From CAZETJ01 sp964514575 (GTDB taxonomy: Bacteria > Patescibacteriota > Saccharimonadia > Saccharimonadales > UBA10212): a DNA stretch of 16,827 nucleotides. Positions 4,323 to 13,013 of the stretch are shown one piece after another. Position numbers and translations under genes: made by a program. Under the pieces are notes generated by a model. The model searched no databases. It was not told the origin of the DNA and worked only from the letters and a program-made list of their open reading frames with translations. Each line of letters starts with the position of its first letter. Position 1 is the stretch's first letter. Where the stretch lies: NCBI GenBank assembly GCA_964514575.1, contig CAZETJ010000015.1, forward strand, positions 1-16,827, written 5' to 3'.

Positions 4323-7194
4323 CTAACCGACCGGGCACGTAGATAATTTTTTTAACTTCCTTGCCGACCAAATATTCTTCAGCGGCTTCTTTAGCCTCGC
4401 CGATAATCTCTTCTTTGGAGGAGTCGGCAGAAACCGTTACCTCGGCCCTGACCTTGCCGTTGATTTGAACGGCCAGAGTTATTTGGTCCTCAACGACTAG
4501 TTTCTCGTCCCAGATCGGCCACTTAGCGACATGGACCGATTCCTCGTGGCCGAATTCGTGCCACAGTTCTTCTGAGAAGTGCGGGGCAAACGGTGCCAAA
4601 AGCAAAATTAAGGTTTCCAAAGAACTACGTAGGGCTGGCGTCTGCACAAGTTCTTTATCGGCTTTCAGCTTATAAAGTTCGTTAGTAAGGCTCATCATCG
4701 AAGCGATAGCCGTGTTGAAATTTAACTTTTCTAAATCTTGAGTAACTTTTTTGGAGGTTCGATTAGTTGCCGCAGCCATCGCCGTTTCATCTACATGACT
4801 TACGGACCCGGGTTTAGCCTCCAGGAATTCTCCGGCGAGCGTCCAAACACGGTCCAAAAAGCGCCTAGTTCCAGCAATGCCGCCCAAGCTATACGGACCT
4901 CCCTGGTCGTAGGGACCCATGAACATCAGATAGAGACGCAGGCTGTCGGCGCCGTAACTAGTGACCTGCTCGTCGGGGTTGACCACGTTGCCACGCCGCT
5001 TGCTCATCTTTAAGCCGTCTGGGCCCAAGATGATACCCTGGTTGGTCAACTTCTTAAATGGCTCCTCAAAACCTAGCCCGTGTTCATCGTGCAGAAACTT
5101 TGTAATGAAGCGGGCGTACATAAGGTGCAGGATAGCGTGTTCGATACCGCCGATATAGTGATCCACTGGCAGCCATTTGTTCACCAGCTCTGGGTCAAAG
5201 GCCGCTTTGTCATCATGGCTGTCTAGGTAGCGGATAAAATACCAGCTGGAATCAACGAAGGTATCCATGGTGTCGGTCTCGCGCTTGGCCGGGCCGTTAC
5301 ATTTTGGGCACTTCGTATTGACAAAGTCTGCTCGGTCTTGAAGCGGCGAGCGGCCAGACAGCTCGAACTCGACATCCTCCGGCAGAACTACCGGCAGATC
5401 TTTTTCTGGAACCGACACGGTACCGCATTTATCACAGTAGATTATCGGGATTGGCGTGCCCCAGTAGCGCTGGCGGCCAATCGACCAGTCGCGCAGTCGG
5501 TAGTGAGTTTGCTCCTCGCCAAATTCTTTTGTGATTTTCTCCCGCGCCTCCGCCGAAGCCAGCCCGTCATACTTGCCAGAGCTAATAAGAACCCCTTCCC
5601 CCTCGTAGGTCTTGGGCTGATAAATGCGGCCGGCTTGATAATCAGCCGCTGCCGCCTCGGCCCGATTACACATTTCCAGCCAGTGTTCTACGCCACCGCC
5701 AAGCCTAATAACGCCAGCCCTGATTTTATCCATAGACTGCCATTCCGGGCGGAATTTTTCGTGGGTTTCGGGCTTAGCTTTGCCAGCTTTATCACCGTCG
5801 ACGATCGCTAAGTAACCCTGACCAAAAGATAGCCTGTTAATCTTTTTTAAATCATTGAAGTAGTGAGAATACACCGGCTCCCCAAGCGGCACCAAAGTCC
5901 GGATATCTTTTATGCCTGTTTCCTCGAGCAATTCTCGGCGGGCGCAGTCTTCCATACTCTCGTCGCCGTCGCGGCCACCACCTACTAATCCAGTGCCTTT
6001 AGTCCAGCCGCTAAGCCCTAGATACAAACCAGTTTTTGGATTATAGGGGATGACGACTGCGCCTTCGACATATTGTTCGTCCGGTAAAGACTCCCCAAAA
6101 TCTTGAACAATAACAGTAGTGATTGGCAGGTCGAATTTCTTAGCAAATTCATGGTCACGTTCATCGTGGGCTGGAACGGCCATAATTGCGCCTGTGCCGT
6201 AGTCCGTTAATACATAGTCTGCGATCCAGACCGGGATCTTTTCTTTGGTAGCCGGATTTATAGCGTAAGCCCCAGTAAATGAACCAGTCTTGTGTTTCTG
6301 GCCTTCTTTACGTTCCAGCTCGGTTTTGCGGCCAGTTTCTTCAATATATTTTTCCACCCTTGGGCGGCACTCATCAGAAGTTATCTTAGAAATCAGCGGG
6401 TGCTCTGGCGCCAATACCAAATAAGTTGCGCCGAAAATTGTGTCCGGCCGGGTTGTAAAGACCTGGATTTTTTCTTTTGAGCCATCAACAGCAAAATCAA
6501 TCAGAGCCCCCTGGCTTTTACCGATCCAGTTAGTCTGCATAGTTTTGACTTTTTCGGGCCAATCTACTGTTTCCAGATCGTCCAGCAGCCTATCGGCATA
6601 GTCCGTAATTTTGAAATACCAAGCTTCCATTTCTTTTTGAATAACCGGCGTGCCACAGCGCTCACAGACGTTGTTTTCGCCGACCACCTGCTCATTGGCC
6701 AGGACGGTCTTGTCCTTTGGGCACCAATTGACTACTTCCTTGGCACGGTAAGCTAAGCCTTTTTCATAAAGCTTCAAAAACAGCCACTGGTTCCACGTGT
6801 AAAATTTCGGATCGCAAGTTGCCAAGCTGTGGCTCCAGTCGTAACTTGCGCCTATCTGCTCTATCTGCTTGGTCATGGTAGCGATATTTTGGTGCGTCCA
6901 CTTGGCTGGCTGAACTCCTCGCTGGATAGCCGCGTTTTCGGCAGGCAGGCCAAAAGCATCAAAGCCGATGGTTGTTAAAACATTACTGCCGAGCATTCGC
7001 CGCCAGCGAGCCACCGTGTCGGTCGGAGCAAAGTTGTACCAATGGCCGATGTGTAGATCACCCGATGGATAAGGCAGCATCGGAATTACATAAAACTTGT
7101 CGGCCGTCCGGCTCATATCCGTTTTATAAAGACCGGTTTCCTTCCAAACAGCCTGCCACTTAGGCTCGATTTCCTTTGGATTATAACGACGCAT
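4306..7194 (-). CDS. leuS: Leucyl-tRNA synthetase with an inserted Nudix-like domain, 962 aa
   Basis: This class Ia synthetase charges tRNA-Leu. Features in order: HIGH motif (H48-I-G-H51, after PYPSGDL); zinc-finger cysteines C158, C177 and C180; CP1 editing domain with TTRPDTIFGATY (248-258) and GTGAIMAVPAHDERD (333-347); an insertion at roughly 365-525; the return to canonical LeuRS at EGEGVLISSG and YRLRDWSIGRQRYWG (565-579); a second cysteine pair set (C587, C590, C629, C632); KMSKR (729-733) in place of KMSKS; an anticodon-binding helical domain; and a C-terminal domain ending VKKIIYVPGRL. The insertion contains a full Nudix box, G406 to I428, with G406, E412, R420, E421, E424, E425 and G427. 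Normal bacterial LeuRS is about 800-880 aa, and the insertion explains most of the excess. No Shine-Dalgarno is seen. The HD-protein gene ends 42 nt upstream, so the two may share a transcript. Confidence 0.96.
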   Translation of the reverse strand: MRRYNPKEIEPKWQAVWKETGLYKTDMSRTADKFYVIPMLPYPSGDLHIGHWYNFAPTDTVARWRRMLGSNVLTTIGFDAFGLPAENAAIQRGVQPAKWTHQNIATMTKQIEQIGASYDWSHSLATCDPKFYTWNQWLFLKLYEKGLAYRAKEVVNWCPKDKTVLANEQVVGENNVCERCGTPVIQKEMEAWYFKITDYADRLLDDLETVDWPEKVKTMQTNWIGKSQGALIDFAVDGSKEKIQVFTTRPDTIFGATYLVLAPEHPLISKITSDECRPRVEKYIEETGRKTELERKEGQKHKTGSFTGAYAINPATKEKIPVWIADYVLTDYGTGAIMAVPAHDERDHEFAKKFDLPITTVIVQDFGESLPDEQYVEGAVVIPYNPKTGLYLGLSGWTKGTGLVGGGRDGDESMEDCARRELLEETGIKDIRTLVPLGEPVYSHYFNDLKKINRLSFGQGYLAIVDGDKAGKAKPETHEKFRPEWQSMDKIRAGVIRLGGGVEHWLEMCNRAEAAAADYQAGRIYQPKTYEGEGVLISSGKYDGLASAEAREKITKEFGEEQTHYRLRDWSIGRQRYWGTPIPIIYCDKCGTVSVPEKDLPVVLPEDVEFELSGRSPLQDRADFVNTKCPKCNGPAKRETDTMDTFVDSSWYFIRYLDSHDDKAAFDPELVNKWLPVDHYIGGIEHAILHLMYARFITKFLHDEHGLGFEEPFKKLTNQGIILGPDGLKMSKRRGNVVNPDEQVTSYGADSLRLYLMFMGPYDQGGPYSLGGIAGTRRFLDRVWTLAGEFLEAKPGSVSHVDETAMAAATNRTSKKVTQDLEKLNFNTAIASMMSLTNELYKLKADKELVQTPALRSSLETLILLLAPFAPHFSEELWHEFGHEESVHVAKWPIWDEKLVVEDQITLAVQINGKVRAEVTVSADSSKEEIIGEAKEAAEEYLVGKEVKKIIYVPGRLVSLVF

Positions 7195-7236
7195 ACTAGG
7201 ATTAGTTTAGCTCATCTATGTTGAATCAGTGAACAG

Positions 7237-8817
7237 CTAGGCTTGTTTGAGAACCAGCGTACCGAGATCGATGTTTATCCGTTTTGCCCTTTCGGCTGCC
7301 ATTTCGATGACTCGCCGTTGTTGATCGTCTGTCATCGGACTGCGCTTTTTAATGCGCGAAAACTCTCTATCGTTCTGCTTAACACCAGATTTAAAGGCTT
7401 CCTCAAAGCCGCCAGCAAAGGCCAATCTAACAACAACGCCCATTTTTTGTATCTGTTGTTGCTGCTTGAGTAAGCTGGCGTAGTTGGGATCGATTGCGCT
7501 CAGGCGCTCAGTACCTTTTGAGGTCTTAACAAGAGGGTCAATAAACCGATTCTTCAGTGGGCTCAGTCGATATGTAATGCCCTCTTCCTCTAGATCGAGA
7601 GTTGGCAACTTCAGCTGAGACTGGCCCGCGGTATCTTTTTTCGACATCTCCACAACCACTTCAACTTGTGATGACGGTGGGCCAAATTCTACACGGCGAG
7701 GGCTTAGATACTCCGAAGGGTAGTCCCTTGCTTTGTCATCTAAAAGGAAGACCGTGTACTCACCAAGTTTATAGTCAATATATCGCTGGCGCTCCTGCAT
7801 GGCCACAGGATATAGAGTATTACGAATAGCGAAGGTGAAATCATCGGATTTCCCAGGTCCGGTTTCTAAGGCATCGATGATGTCTTGGTCCACACCCATC
7901 AGGTAGTTCTCCGGCCTGCGCGTTTCGTTTTTATCAATTTCGCCCATCCAATCAATGCGCCTCTGGGTTATAGCCCTTTGGGTAGCATGAATAAGTAGGT
8001 GGAGTTGTACTCGATTAATCGGATCGTTCCAATGCTCGGTGGACAACAACAGATAACCTTTGGCGAAAAGACGAGCAATCTTTTCATCTATGAAGACTAC
8101 ATCCCCGTTATCGTCTATATCGAAATTGTCGAGCGAACAAAGCTGACGAACGGTCTCTCGTATCTCTGGACGGGCCTCTTCATGGTCAAACCACAGTAAC
8201 ATTTCAGCCACGGCATACTGAAGGCGGTCGACATTCACGTCTGGGTGGTGACTGTTTATCCACCTTGGAATTTCGACACCTGGAACCATGACCGCGTTGT
8301 TGACGGAAATTCCGTATTTTTCAAGAACCGCTAGTGTTCCACCCAGCTCAGCGGTGCGTGGCCACATACTTTCATGGTAGTTTTCCGGACCGCCCCACTT
8401 TTGAATAGCCTGTTCGCTGGCGTGCGAGAAAGCCATATGCGACTGATCGTCACCATCAGCTGCCAGATGAAAAGCAACCCTCTGCTCGACGGATGCTTTG
8501 ATCCTATCGGCAACTCTCTCGACTATCTGGTAGATGCCGATAATGTGCGCCTCGCGAACCATACCAGCAGTGTTCGGGATGGTGGCGATTTCATGACTTT
8601 TGCAGAGCTGGGAAACGCCGCCGGCCCTATACATGTTGGGCGTAGTTAGCAGTTCATAGCCTAGCCCACCGTTGATAACGAAGTTACCCAGCATAGGGTC
8701 CTCGACCATCACGAACTTCCCTGCCTCATCAACAGTTAGGCGCTGGAGATTATGTGCAGTGCTGTAGTGCGTGATATTAGGATCGCTATTTACAGGCAGT
8801 CCATACTCTATACCCAT
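7237..8817 (-). CDS. SAMHD1/dGTPase-like HD-superfamily protein with altered metal motif, 526 aa
   Basis: The N-terminal half resembles the HD triphosphohydrolase/SAMHD1 family, which acts on dNTPs. Numbering from the ATG at 8815-8817, H91 (VREAH) corresponds to the first metal His. GDDQSHMAFSHASE (122-135) aligns with the family's HDxGHxxFSH segment. H148 (YHES) matches the later His-Glu. D197 in VNVDRLQY matches the D(K/R)xDY metal Asp. The next segment, with DDNGDVVFIDE and a helical stretch, also follows the family order. The His of the HD doublet is Asp here (D123-D124), so catalysis may be changed or lost. Residues 330-526 are unassigned, with a Gln-rich patch (LLKQQQQIQK). The ATG is preferred over an in-frame TTG at 8821-8823, because the -10 element places transcription start at the ATG. 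It could be a nucleotide hydrolase, another phosphohydrolase, or a regulator. Confidence 0.65.
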   Translation of the reverse strand: MGIEYGLPVNSDPNITHYSTAHNLQRLTVDEAGKFVMVEDPMLGNFVINGGLGYELLTTPNMYRAGGVSQLCKSHEIATIPNTAGMVREAHIIGIYQIVERVADRIKASVEQRVAFHLAADGDDQSHMAFSHASEQAIQKWGGPENYHESMWPRTAELGGTLAVLEKYGISVNNAVMVPGVEIPRWINSHHPDVNVDRLQYAVAEMLLWFDHEEARPEIRETVRQLCSLDNFDIDDNGDVVFIDEKIARLFAKGYLLLSTEHWNDPINRVQLHLLIHATQRAITQRRIDWMGEIDKNETRRPENYLMGVDQDIIDALETGPGKSDDFTFAIRNTLYPVAMQERQRYIDYKLGEYTVFLLDDKARDYPSEYLSPRRVEFGPPSSQVEVVVEMSKKDTAGQSQLKLPTLDLEEEGITYRLSPLKNRFIDPLVKTSKGTERLSAIDPNYASLLKQQQQIQKMGVVVRLAFAGGFEEAFKSGVKQNDREFSRIKKRSPMTDDQQRRVIEMAAERAKRINIDLGTLVLKQA

Positions 8818-8824
8818 TGTCAAA

Positions 8825-8853
8825 ATGATAATCTGCTAGAGGGGTTGATGCAA
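8825..8853 (-). promoter_or_regulatory. Promoter of the HD-protein gene (leaderless arrangement)
   Basis: On the minus strand TTGCAT (8848-8853), a 17-nt spacer and TATCAT (8825-8830) form a promoter. The ATG at 8817 begins 7 nt after the -10. No Shine-Dalgarno fits between them, so a leaderless transcript is expected. Confidence 0.55.
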
Positions 8854-8897
8854 GCATGAGCGCTTCTAAAAGACACCTGTTTTAACAGAGAGCGAGT

Positions 8898-8906
8898 TGT
8901 TATACT
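8898..8906 (+). promoter_or_regulatory. Extended -10 promoter of the GT2-gtrA-901aa gene set
   Basis: TGT followed by TATACT (8901-8906) is an extended -10. The -35 zone is poor (TGTTTT at 17 nt). The predicted start near 8913 leaves a leader of about 8 nt before the ATG at 8921, too short for a Shine-Dalgarno. A short inverted repeat, CTGTTTTAACAG at 8877-8888, overlaps the -35 zone. Only 97-103 nt separate this gene from the divergent HD-protein gene. Confidence 0.5.
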
Positions 8907-8920
8907 TCTAGCATAGAATT

Positions 8921-9874
8921 ATGAGTAAAACCGTATCGGTCGTGGTGCCGATTTTTAATGAAGCGGGTGGTTTGGGCAGCTTCCACTCATCACTTGTCAA
9001 AACGTTGCAGAGTACTGATCTTGATTACGAGATAATCTACTGCGACGATGGCAGTAGTGACGACAGCACTGAAATAATCCAAGGCCTTTGTGCCAAAGAC
9101 CGGCATATTAAACTCGTCAAACTTTCGCGTAATTTTGGCAAAGAGTTAGCTATCACGGCCGGCCTGCACGCCGCTAAGGGCGATTGTGTTATTACCATCG
9201 ACGGCGATGGCCAGCATCCAGTAGAGCTCATTCCGCAGTTTATTGAGCACTGGCAAGCTGGCAGTAAAGTTGTGGTAGGAGCGCGTAAGGCCTACCTGCG
9301 CGAGGGCTTTGTGAAGCGTTACGGCTCACGAATTTTTTACAAGCTTTTTAATAGCCTAGGCGGTATTAAGCTTGACCCCCGAGCAACGGATTTTAGGCTG
9401 ATCGACCGGACTGTCCAGCAAAAATTTAAGCACCTGACTGAGCGCAACCGCATCACTCGCGGTTTGATTGATTGGCTTGGCTACAAACAGGATTACGTCG
9501 AATTTGATACCAGGGCTCGCTCTTCCGGCTCGGCTCGGTACTCATTCGGGAAACTATTCCAGCTGGCTTTAGACAGTATGGTATCGATGAGTCTGTCGCC
9601 TCTGCGTTTGGCGGCTTATGCCGGCGCCTTTATTTTACCCTTATCGATTCTTGTAGGGTTCTTCATGGTAGTTAATCTGGTGCTTGGCGATCCGGCGCAC
9701 CTGCATGCCACGGGCAGCGCTTACGTCATGGTACTTTTGCTATTTTTGGTAGGCATCTTGCTGGTCAGCCAGGGCATTATCGGCCTATACCTGTCACACA
9801 TCCACACCGAGACTCAAAACCGACCGCTATACGTGATAGATAGCGAGCAATCGGTAGGCTTGGATGAAGGATAA
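8921..9874 (+). CDS. Polyprenyl-phosphate glycosyltransferase, GT2 family (GtrB/CsbB/DPM1-like)
   Basis: Residues 1-225 are a GT-A fold GT2 domain: VSVVVPIFNEAGGL, the nucleotide-binding CDDGSSDDS (41-49), LSRNFGKELAITAGL, the metal-binding DGDGQHP (94-100), and the ATDFRLIDR acceptor-site segment (155-163). Two transmembrane helices follow (about 229-252 and 266-293), the layout of GtrB/CsbB-type enzymes. These move a sugar from UDP-sugar to undecaprenyl phosphate on the cytoplasmic face. At 317 aa the length is normal. The usual DADLQDP is DGDGQHP here, a tolerated variant that keeps the DxD. The stop overlaps the start of the GtrA-like gene by 11 nt, so the two are translationally coupled. 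The sugar is not predictable, though the deacetylase domain downstream suggests an N-acetylated hexosamine. Confidence 0.92.
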   Translation: MSKTVSVVVPIFNEAGGLGSFHSSLVKTLQSTDLDYEIIYCDDGSSDDSTEIIQGLCAKDRHIKLVKLSRNFGKELAITAGLHAAKGDCVITIDGDGQHPVELIPQFIEHWQAGSKVVVGARKAYLREGFVKRYGSRIFYKLFNSLGGIKLDPRATDFRLIDRTVQQKFKHLTERNRITRGLIDWLGYKQDYVEFDTRARSSGSARYSFGKLFQLALDSMVSMSLSPLRLAAYAGAFILPLSILVGFFMVVNLVLGDPAHLHATGSAYVMVLLLFLVGILLVSQGIIGLYLSHIHTETQNRPLYVIDSEQSVGLDEG

Positions 9875-10280
9875 AATTAGAGAGTTACTCAAGCGGCCAG
9901 GCGGGCGATACGTGGTTGTCGGCGGTAGCGTTTATATCCTGGAGCTAGTAGTAATATTTGTTGCCCAAGCTTTTGGCGCCAGCGCAGTGCTAGCGGTCGG
10001 CCTGAGCTTCTGGATCGGGCTACTTGTTTCGTTTGTTCTACAAAAGTCAGTGACCTTTGGCGATCGCCGCCTACAGCACAAAGTTCTACTGCCACAGTTC
10101 TTTGCTTTTAGCCTATTGGTACTCTTCAACTTCGGTTTTACGCTATTAGTAGCCAAGCTTCTGATCCATACTGTCCCGGCCGTAGTATCAAGGACGCTCG
10201 CCCTCGGGATTACTGTAATTTGGAATTTCTACCTTTATAAGACACGGATTTTTAAGAGCAACTCCAACGTTGTATACTGA
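9864..10280 (+). CDS. GtrA/GtcA-family membrane protein (polyprenyl-phosphate-sugar flippase)
   Basis: At 138 aa with four predicted membrane helices, this is the standard GtrA-like size. Hallmarks are the N-terminal GGRYVVVGGSVYILELVVIF (residues 13-32), an LQKSVTFGD turn (54-62), and the C-terminal FYLYKTRIFK motif (125-134; family consensus F-x-x-x-R-x-W/F-x-F). Family members are thought to move undecaprenyl-phosphate-sugar made by a GtrB/CsbB enzyme across the membrane. The ATG lies inside the end of the GT2 gene, and the 901-aa gene begins 22 nt after the stop. This is the GT2-flippase-polytopic transferase order of three-component glycosylation systems. Confidence 0.9.
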   Translation: MKDKIRELLKRPGGRYVVVGGSVYILELVVIFVAQAFGASAVLAVGLSFWIGLLVSFVLQKSVTFGDRRLQHKVLLPQFFAFSLLVLFNFGFTLLVAKLLIHTVPAVVSRTLALGITVIWNFYLYKTRIFKSNSNVVY

Positions 10281-10302
10281 GCGGTAATAGGCTCTCAATT
10301 TA

Positions 10303-13008
10303 ATGGATACCCAAAATATAGAGAAAACCGGTTCCGCGGCTAGATTAAAGCGGCAAGAAAAAAAGGCAGGCTTTCTGGCTAAGCTCCGGCTAGTGGGTCT
10401 AGCTTTTAAAAATACAAAGCGAGGGAAGGCTGGCGGTTTAGGCATATTACTGCGTCGAGGTTCATCCATCATAAAATCGCCGCGTTTCCCATTACGCTAC
10501 GCTATTTTTTCGGTCATAGTCTTGGTCGCCACAACGCTGGTATGGGCTATTTTAGGTGCCAGTTTGCAGAGCACAAACGCTGACCAGCTAATCAATTCCT
10601 ACTTGTTTAACAGCCCCTCAGTCTTCCATCAGGCAGTTTTTCCTGCGTCACACAGTCAGCTGATTAAGTGGCCGCTATTTTATTTAATTAATCTTTTTGG
10701 GGCCACAGCCGTGACAATCGCCATTTTCACAGTTGCGATTACACTCATCACTGTTGGCATATTAGCATTACTTTTATACAGAATTGAGCGACGGCCTCTG
10801 GTTTTTGGCACCCTTATTTTAGCTCTGGCGTCCACTTTGCTCTTAGTTCCGGCCCAGCCTTACGCCGGCGCAATCCTGCCAGTCAATATGGCTATGCTGG
10901 CCACCCGTAATTTGGAATATGTTTTGTACATAACCTCTCTGGTGTTATTCTTCCGCACGTCAAGTCTACGCAGCCCTCGATTTTGGCTGGCCGTTGGGCT
11001 GATGTCTCTACTGATCGCCAGCGATAAGTTATTCTTAGCCCTTGGTTTGGGCGGGGCGTTGCTGGCGTTAATTTTCTACGCATTGTCCGGTGGCTGGAAA
11101 CTAGTCAGTCTGTCTTCACGGTGGCTAGTGGGCACTATCGTAGGAGGAGGATTGGCGATAATCCTACTCAGAGTAATAAATAGTTCGGGTCTGACCCACA
11201 TATCTTCGAAGGCAGTAACCGGGCCATACACCCTCATAACCACCGTTCATAATGCGATTTTGGGGCTGATTTACGGCGTAGGCGCACTGTTCACAAATTT
11301 TGGTGCTAATCCAGCCTATGACGCTACTATTTTGCGTAACATCCCCCATACCGCCGCTTCCCGTTTATTCGGGATTGGCGGTCCAGCTTTTCTAGTTAAT
11401 ATTGTCATCCTTGTGGCGGGCGCTTGGGCAACCTGGACAGTGGTCTCTCGCAGTTGGAAGCATCATAAAAAAAATGCTGAGGATCTAGACAGCGCCTCCA
11501 AACTATCTATAATGTTGGCCTGGTCAAGCTTAGCGGCTTTGATCTTATTCGTGGCCTCTGATCACTACTACGCGGTTGATGCGCGCTATTTAACAATTGC
11601 TCTGTTCGGGGCCTTTATCTCATTGGCGACCTTTAGCCGTGGCCGTACTTGGTCAGCCATTAAGCTTCTGCTTGTTGGTGTGGCCCTCAGCTTTGGACTA
11701 ATATTTGCCGTGCTGGGGTGCATTAGTTCATATCATGCTCAAGAGAAAGCTCAGGCTACAATACGTGCCCGAAACTCGTTGGTGGCTGGGATTTTACTCC
11801 GTCACCACGTGGATGTTTTAGTAGGCGATTATTGGCGGGTTATACCGACCAAAGAAGCATCCAGTAATAAGCTAAACGTTCTGCCGTTGGCCAGTTGCCA
11901 GAGCCCCAGAGATATACTAAGTAGCAGCCACTGGCAGCTCAATTTGGAGAAACACAGCTTCGCATATCTTCTATCGCTAGACCAGTCAGCAACCGACTAT
12001 CCAAGCTGTACGCTCGACCAGGTAACGAAAGCTTATGGCCGCCCAAATACCAGCGTCATTGTTGCTGGTAGCCAGGACCGACCTAAAGAAGTTTTACTGT
12101 TCTATGACAGCGGCGCGAACAACAGCTCGCCAAAAATTACCCTTAAAACACCAAGCACAATTTTGCCAATTCCTCTTAGTGATCTTCCCTACACAGCCTG
12201 CCCCAGTGGCCGGCCCATCATGAATATTGTTGCCCACCAGGATGATGACTTACTATTCATGAATCCCGACACACTCAGTGACATAAAAGCCGGCAACTGT
12301 ATTCGAACGGTATATGTCACTGCAGGTGATGCAGGCTCTGGACAGTTTTATTATTTAAGCCGGGAACAGGGTTCGGAAGCGGCCTATTCAGAGATGCTGG
12401 GCAGCAAAGAGCTCTGGGTACAGCGGATTGTCCAGCTGCCCGACCACGAATACGTCATGGTCGCCCACCCTCGGTCTAATTATCAAGTCTCGCTGATTTT
12501 TATGCGTCTACCGGATGGCAACCTGAGAGGCCAAGGCTTCTCCTGGACTAACTATCAAAGCCTTGCGCGACTGAGCTCAGGGTTGATCAGTTCCATCGAA
12601 TCCGTAGACGACCAATCATCTTACAGCTCTTCCCAGCTGGTGTCATCCTTATCGTCATTAATGCACGTTTTCCAGGTAGGAGAGGTTCGAACCCAAGCAA
12701 ATTTTGTCAGCGAGACTTACCCGGACCATAGTGACCATATGACAGTCGGCAGCTTTACCAAAAAAGCTTTTACCCAATATCTAAACCAGCAGTTCGAAGG
12801 GCAACCGCTTGCTACTCTGAAGTTTTACATTGGCTATCCTATCCGTTCGATGCCGGCAAATGTGTCAGGCCAACTACTGGCCGAGAAAGAGGCCGCCTGG
12901 TTTGCTTATGCACAGTTTGAAAAGGGGCAATGTTCGACCGATGCTGCGTGCGCCAAGTTAGGGACTTACGGTTCGTATTTAAGACGCCAATATCAGAACT
13001 CGTACTAG
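10303..13008 (+). CDS. Polytopic membrane protein (GT-C-like) fused to a PIG-L/LmbE-type deacetylase, 901 aa
   Basis: Three parts are visible. Residues 1-60 are basic and cytoplasmic. Residues 66-475 hold about 11 hydrophobic segments, with a TRNLEYV motif (201-207) and a DARYL motif (426-430); this layout fits a GT-C sugar transferase using polyprenyl-phosphate sugars. After a soluble linker domain (about 485-605), a PIG-L domain starts near 637. It has VAHQDDDLLFMNP (643-655), matching the zinc-binding AHPDDE motif (H645, D647, D648), then TAGDAGSG, SREQGSEAAY, and PDHSDH (807-812) supplying the distal His ligand. PIG-L enzymes remove acetyl groups from GlcNAc-type sugars. The membrane part and linker resemble the 518-aa protein encoded convergently next door; the PIG-L part does not occur there. 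Probable role: transfer and deacetylation of a surface sugar. The Shine-Dalgarno is weak, so the start is moderately certain. Confidence 0.8.
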   Translation: MDTQNIEKTGSAARLKRQEKKAGFLAKLRLVGLAFKNTKRGKAGGLGILLRRGSSIIKSPRFPLRYAIFSVIVLVATTLVWAILGASLQSTNADQLINSYLFNSPSVFHQAVFPASHSQLIKWPLFYLINLFGATAVTIAIFTVAITLITVGILALLLYRIERRPLVFGTLILALASTLLLVPAQPYAGAILPVNMAMLATRNLEYVLYITSLVLFFRTSSLRSPRFWLAVGLMSLLIASDKLFLALGLGGALLALIFYALSGGWKLVSLSSRWLVGTIVGGGLAIILLRVINSSGLTHISSKAVTGPYTLITTVHNAILGLIYGVGALFTNFGANPAYDATILRNIPHTAASRLFGIGGPAFLVNIVILVAGAWATWTVVSRSWKHHKKNAEDLDSASKLSIMLAWSSLAALILFVASDHYYAVDARYLTIALFGAFISLATFSRGRTWSAIKLLLVGVALSFGLIFAVLGCISSYHAQEKAQATIRARNSLVAGILLRHHVDVLVGDYWRVIPTKEASSNKLNVLPLASCQSPRDILSSSHWQLNLEKHSFAYLLSLDQSATDYPSCTLDQVTKAYGRPNTSVIVAGSQDRPKEVLLFYDSGANNSSPKITLKTPSTILPIPLSDLPYTACPSGRPIMNIVAHQDDDLLFMNPDTLSDIKAGNCIRTVYVTAGDAGSGQFYYLSREQGSEAAYSEMLGSKELWVQRIVQLPDHEYVMVAHPRSNYQVSLIFMRLPDGNLRGQGFSWTNYQSLARLSSGLISSIESVDDQSSYSSSQLVSSLSSLMHVFQVGEVRTQANFVSETYPDHSDHMTVGSFTKKAFTQYLNQQFEGQPLATLKFYIGYPIRSMPANVSGQLLAEKEAAWFAYAQFEKGQCSTDAACAKLGTYGSYLRRQYQNSY

Positions 13009-13013
13009 CCTAA

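Noticed and set aside
5338..5811. 157-aa plus-strand open frame inside leuS
   Set aside because: It is antisense to the conserved LeuRS core and Nudix insert, has no ribosome site or recognisable motif, and the minus-strand protein is clearly coding throughout.
8821..8823. TTG as start of the HD protein
   Set aside because: It lies only 1-4 nt from the predicted -10 element (8825-8830), so it would be upstream of the transcript start. The ATG two codons later fits better.
8877..8888. CTGTTTTAACAG inverted repeat as an operator for the divergent HD/GT2 genes
   Set aside because: Its 5-bp arms with a 2-nt centre are too short to call without a second copy. It is noted only as overlapping the -35 zone.
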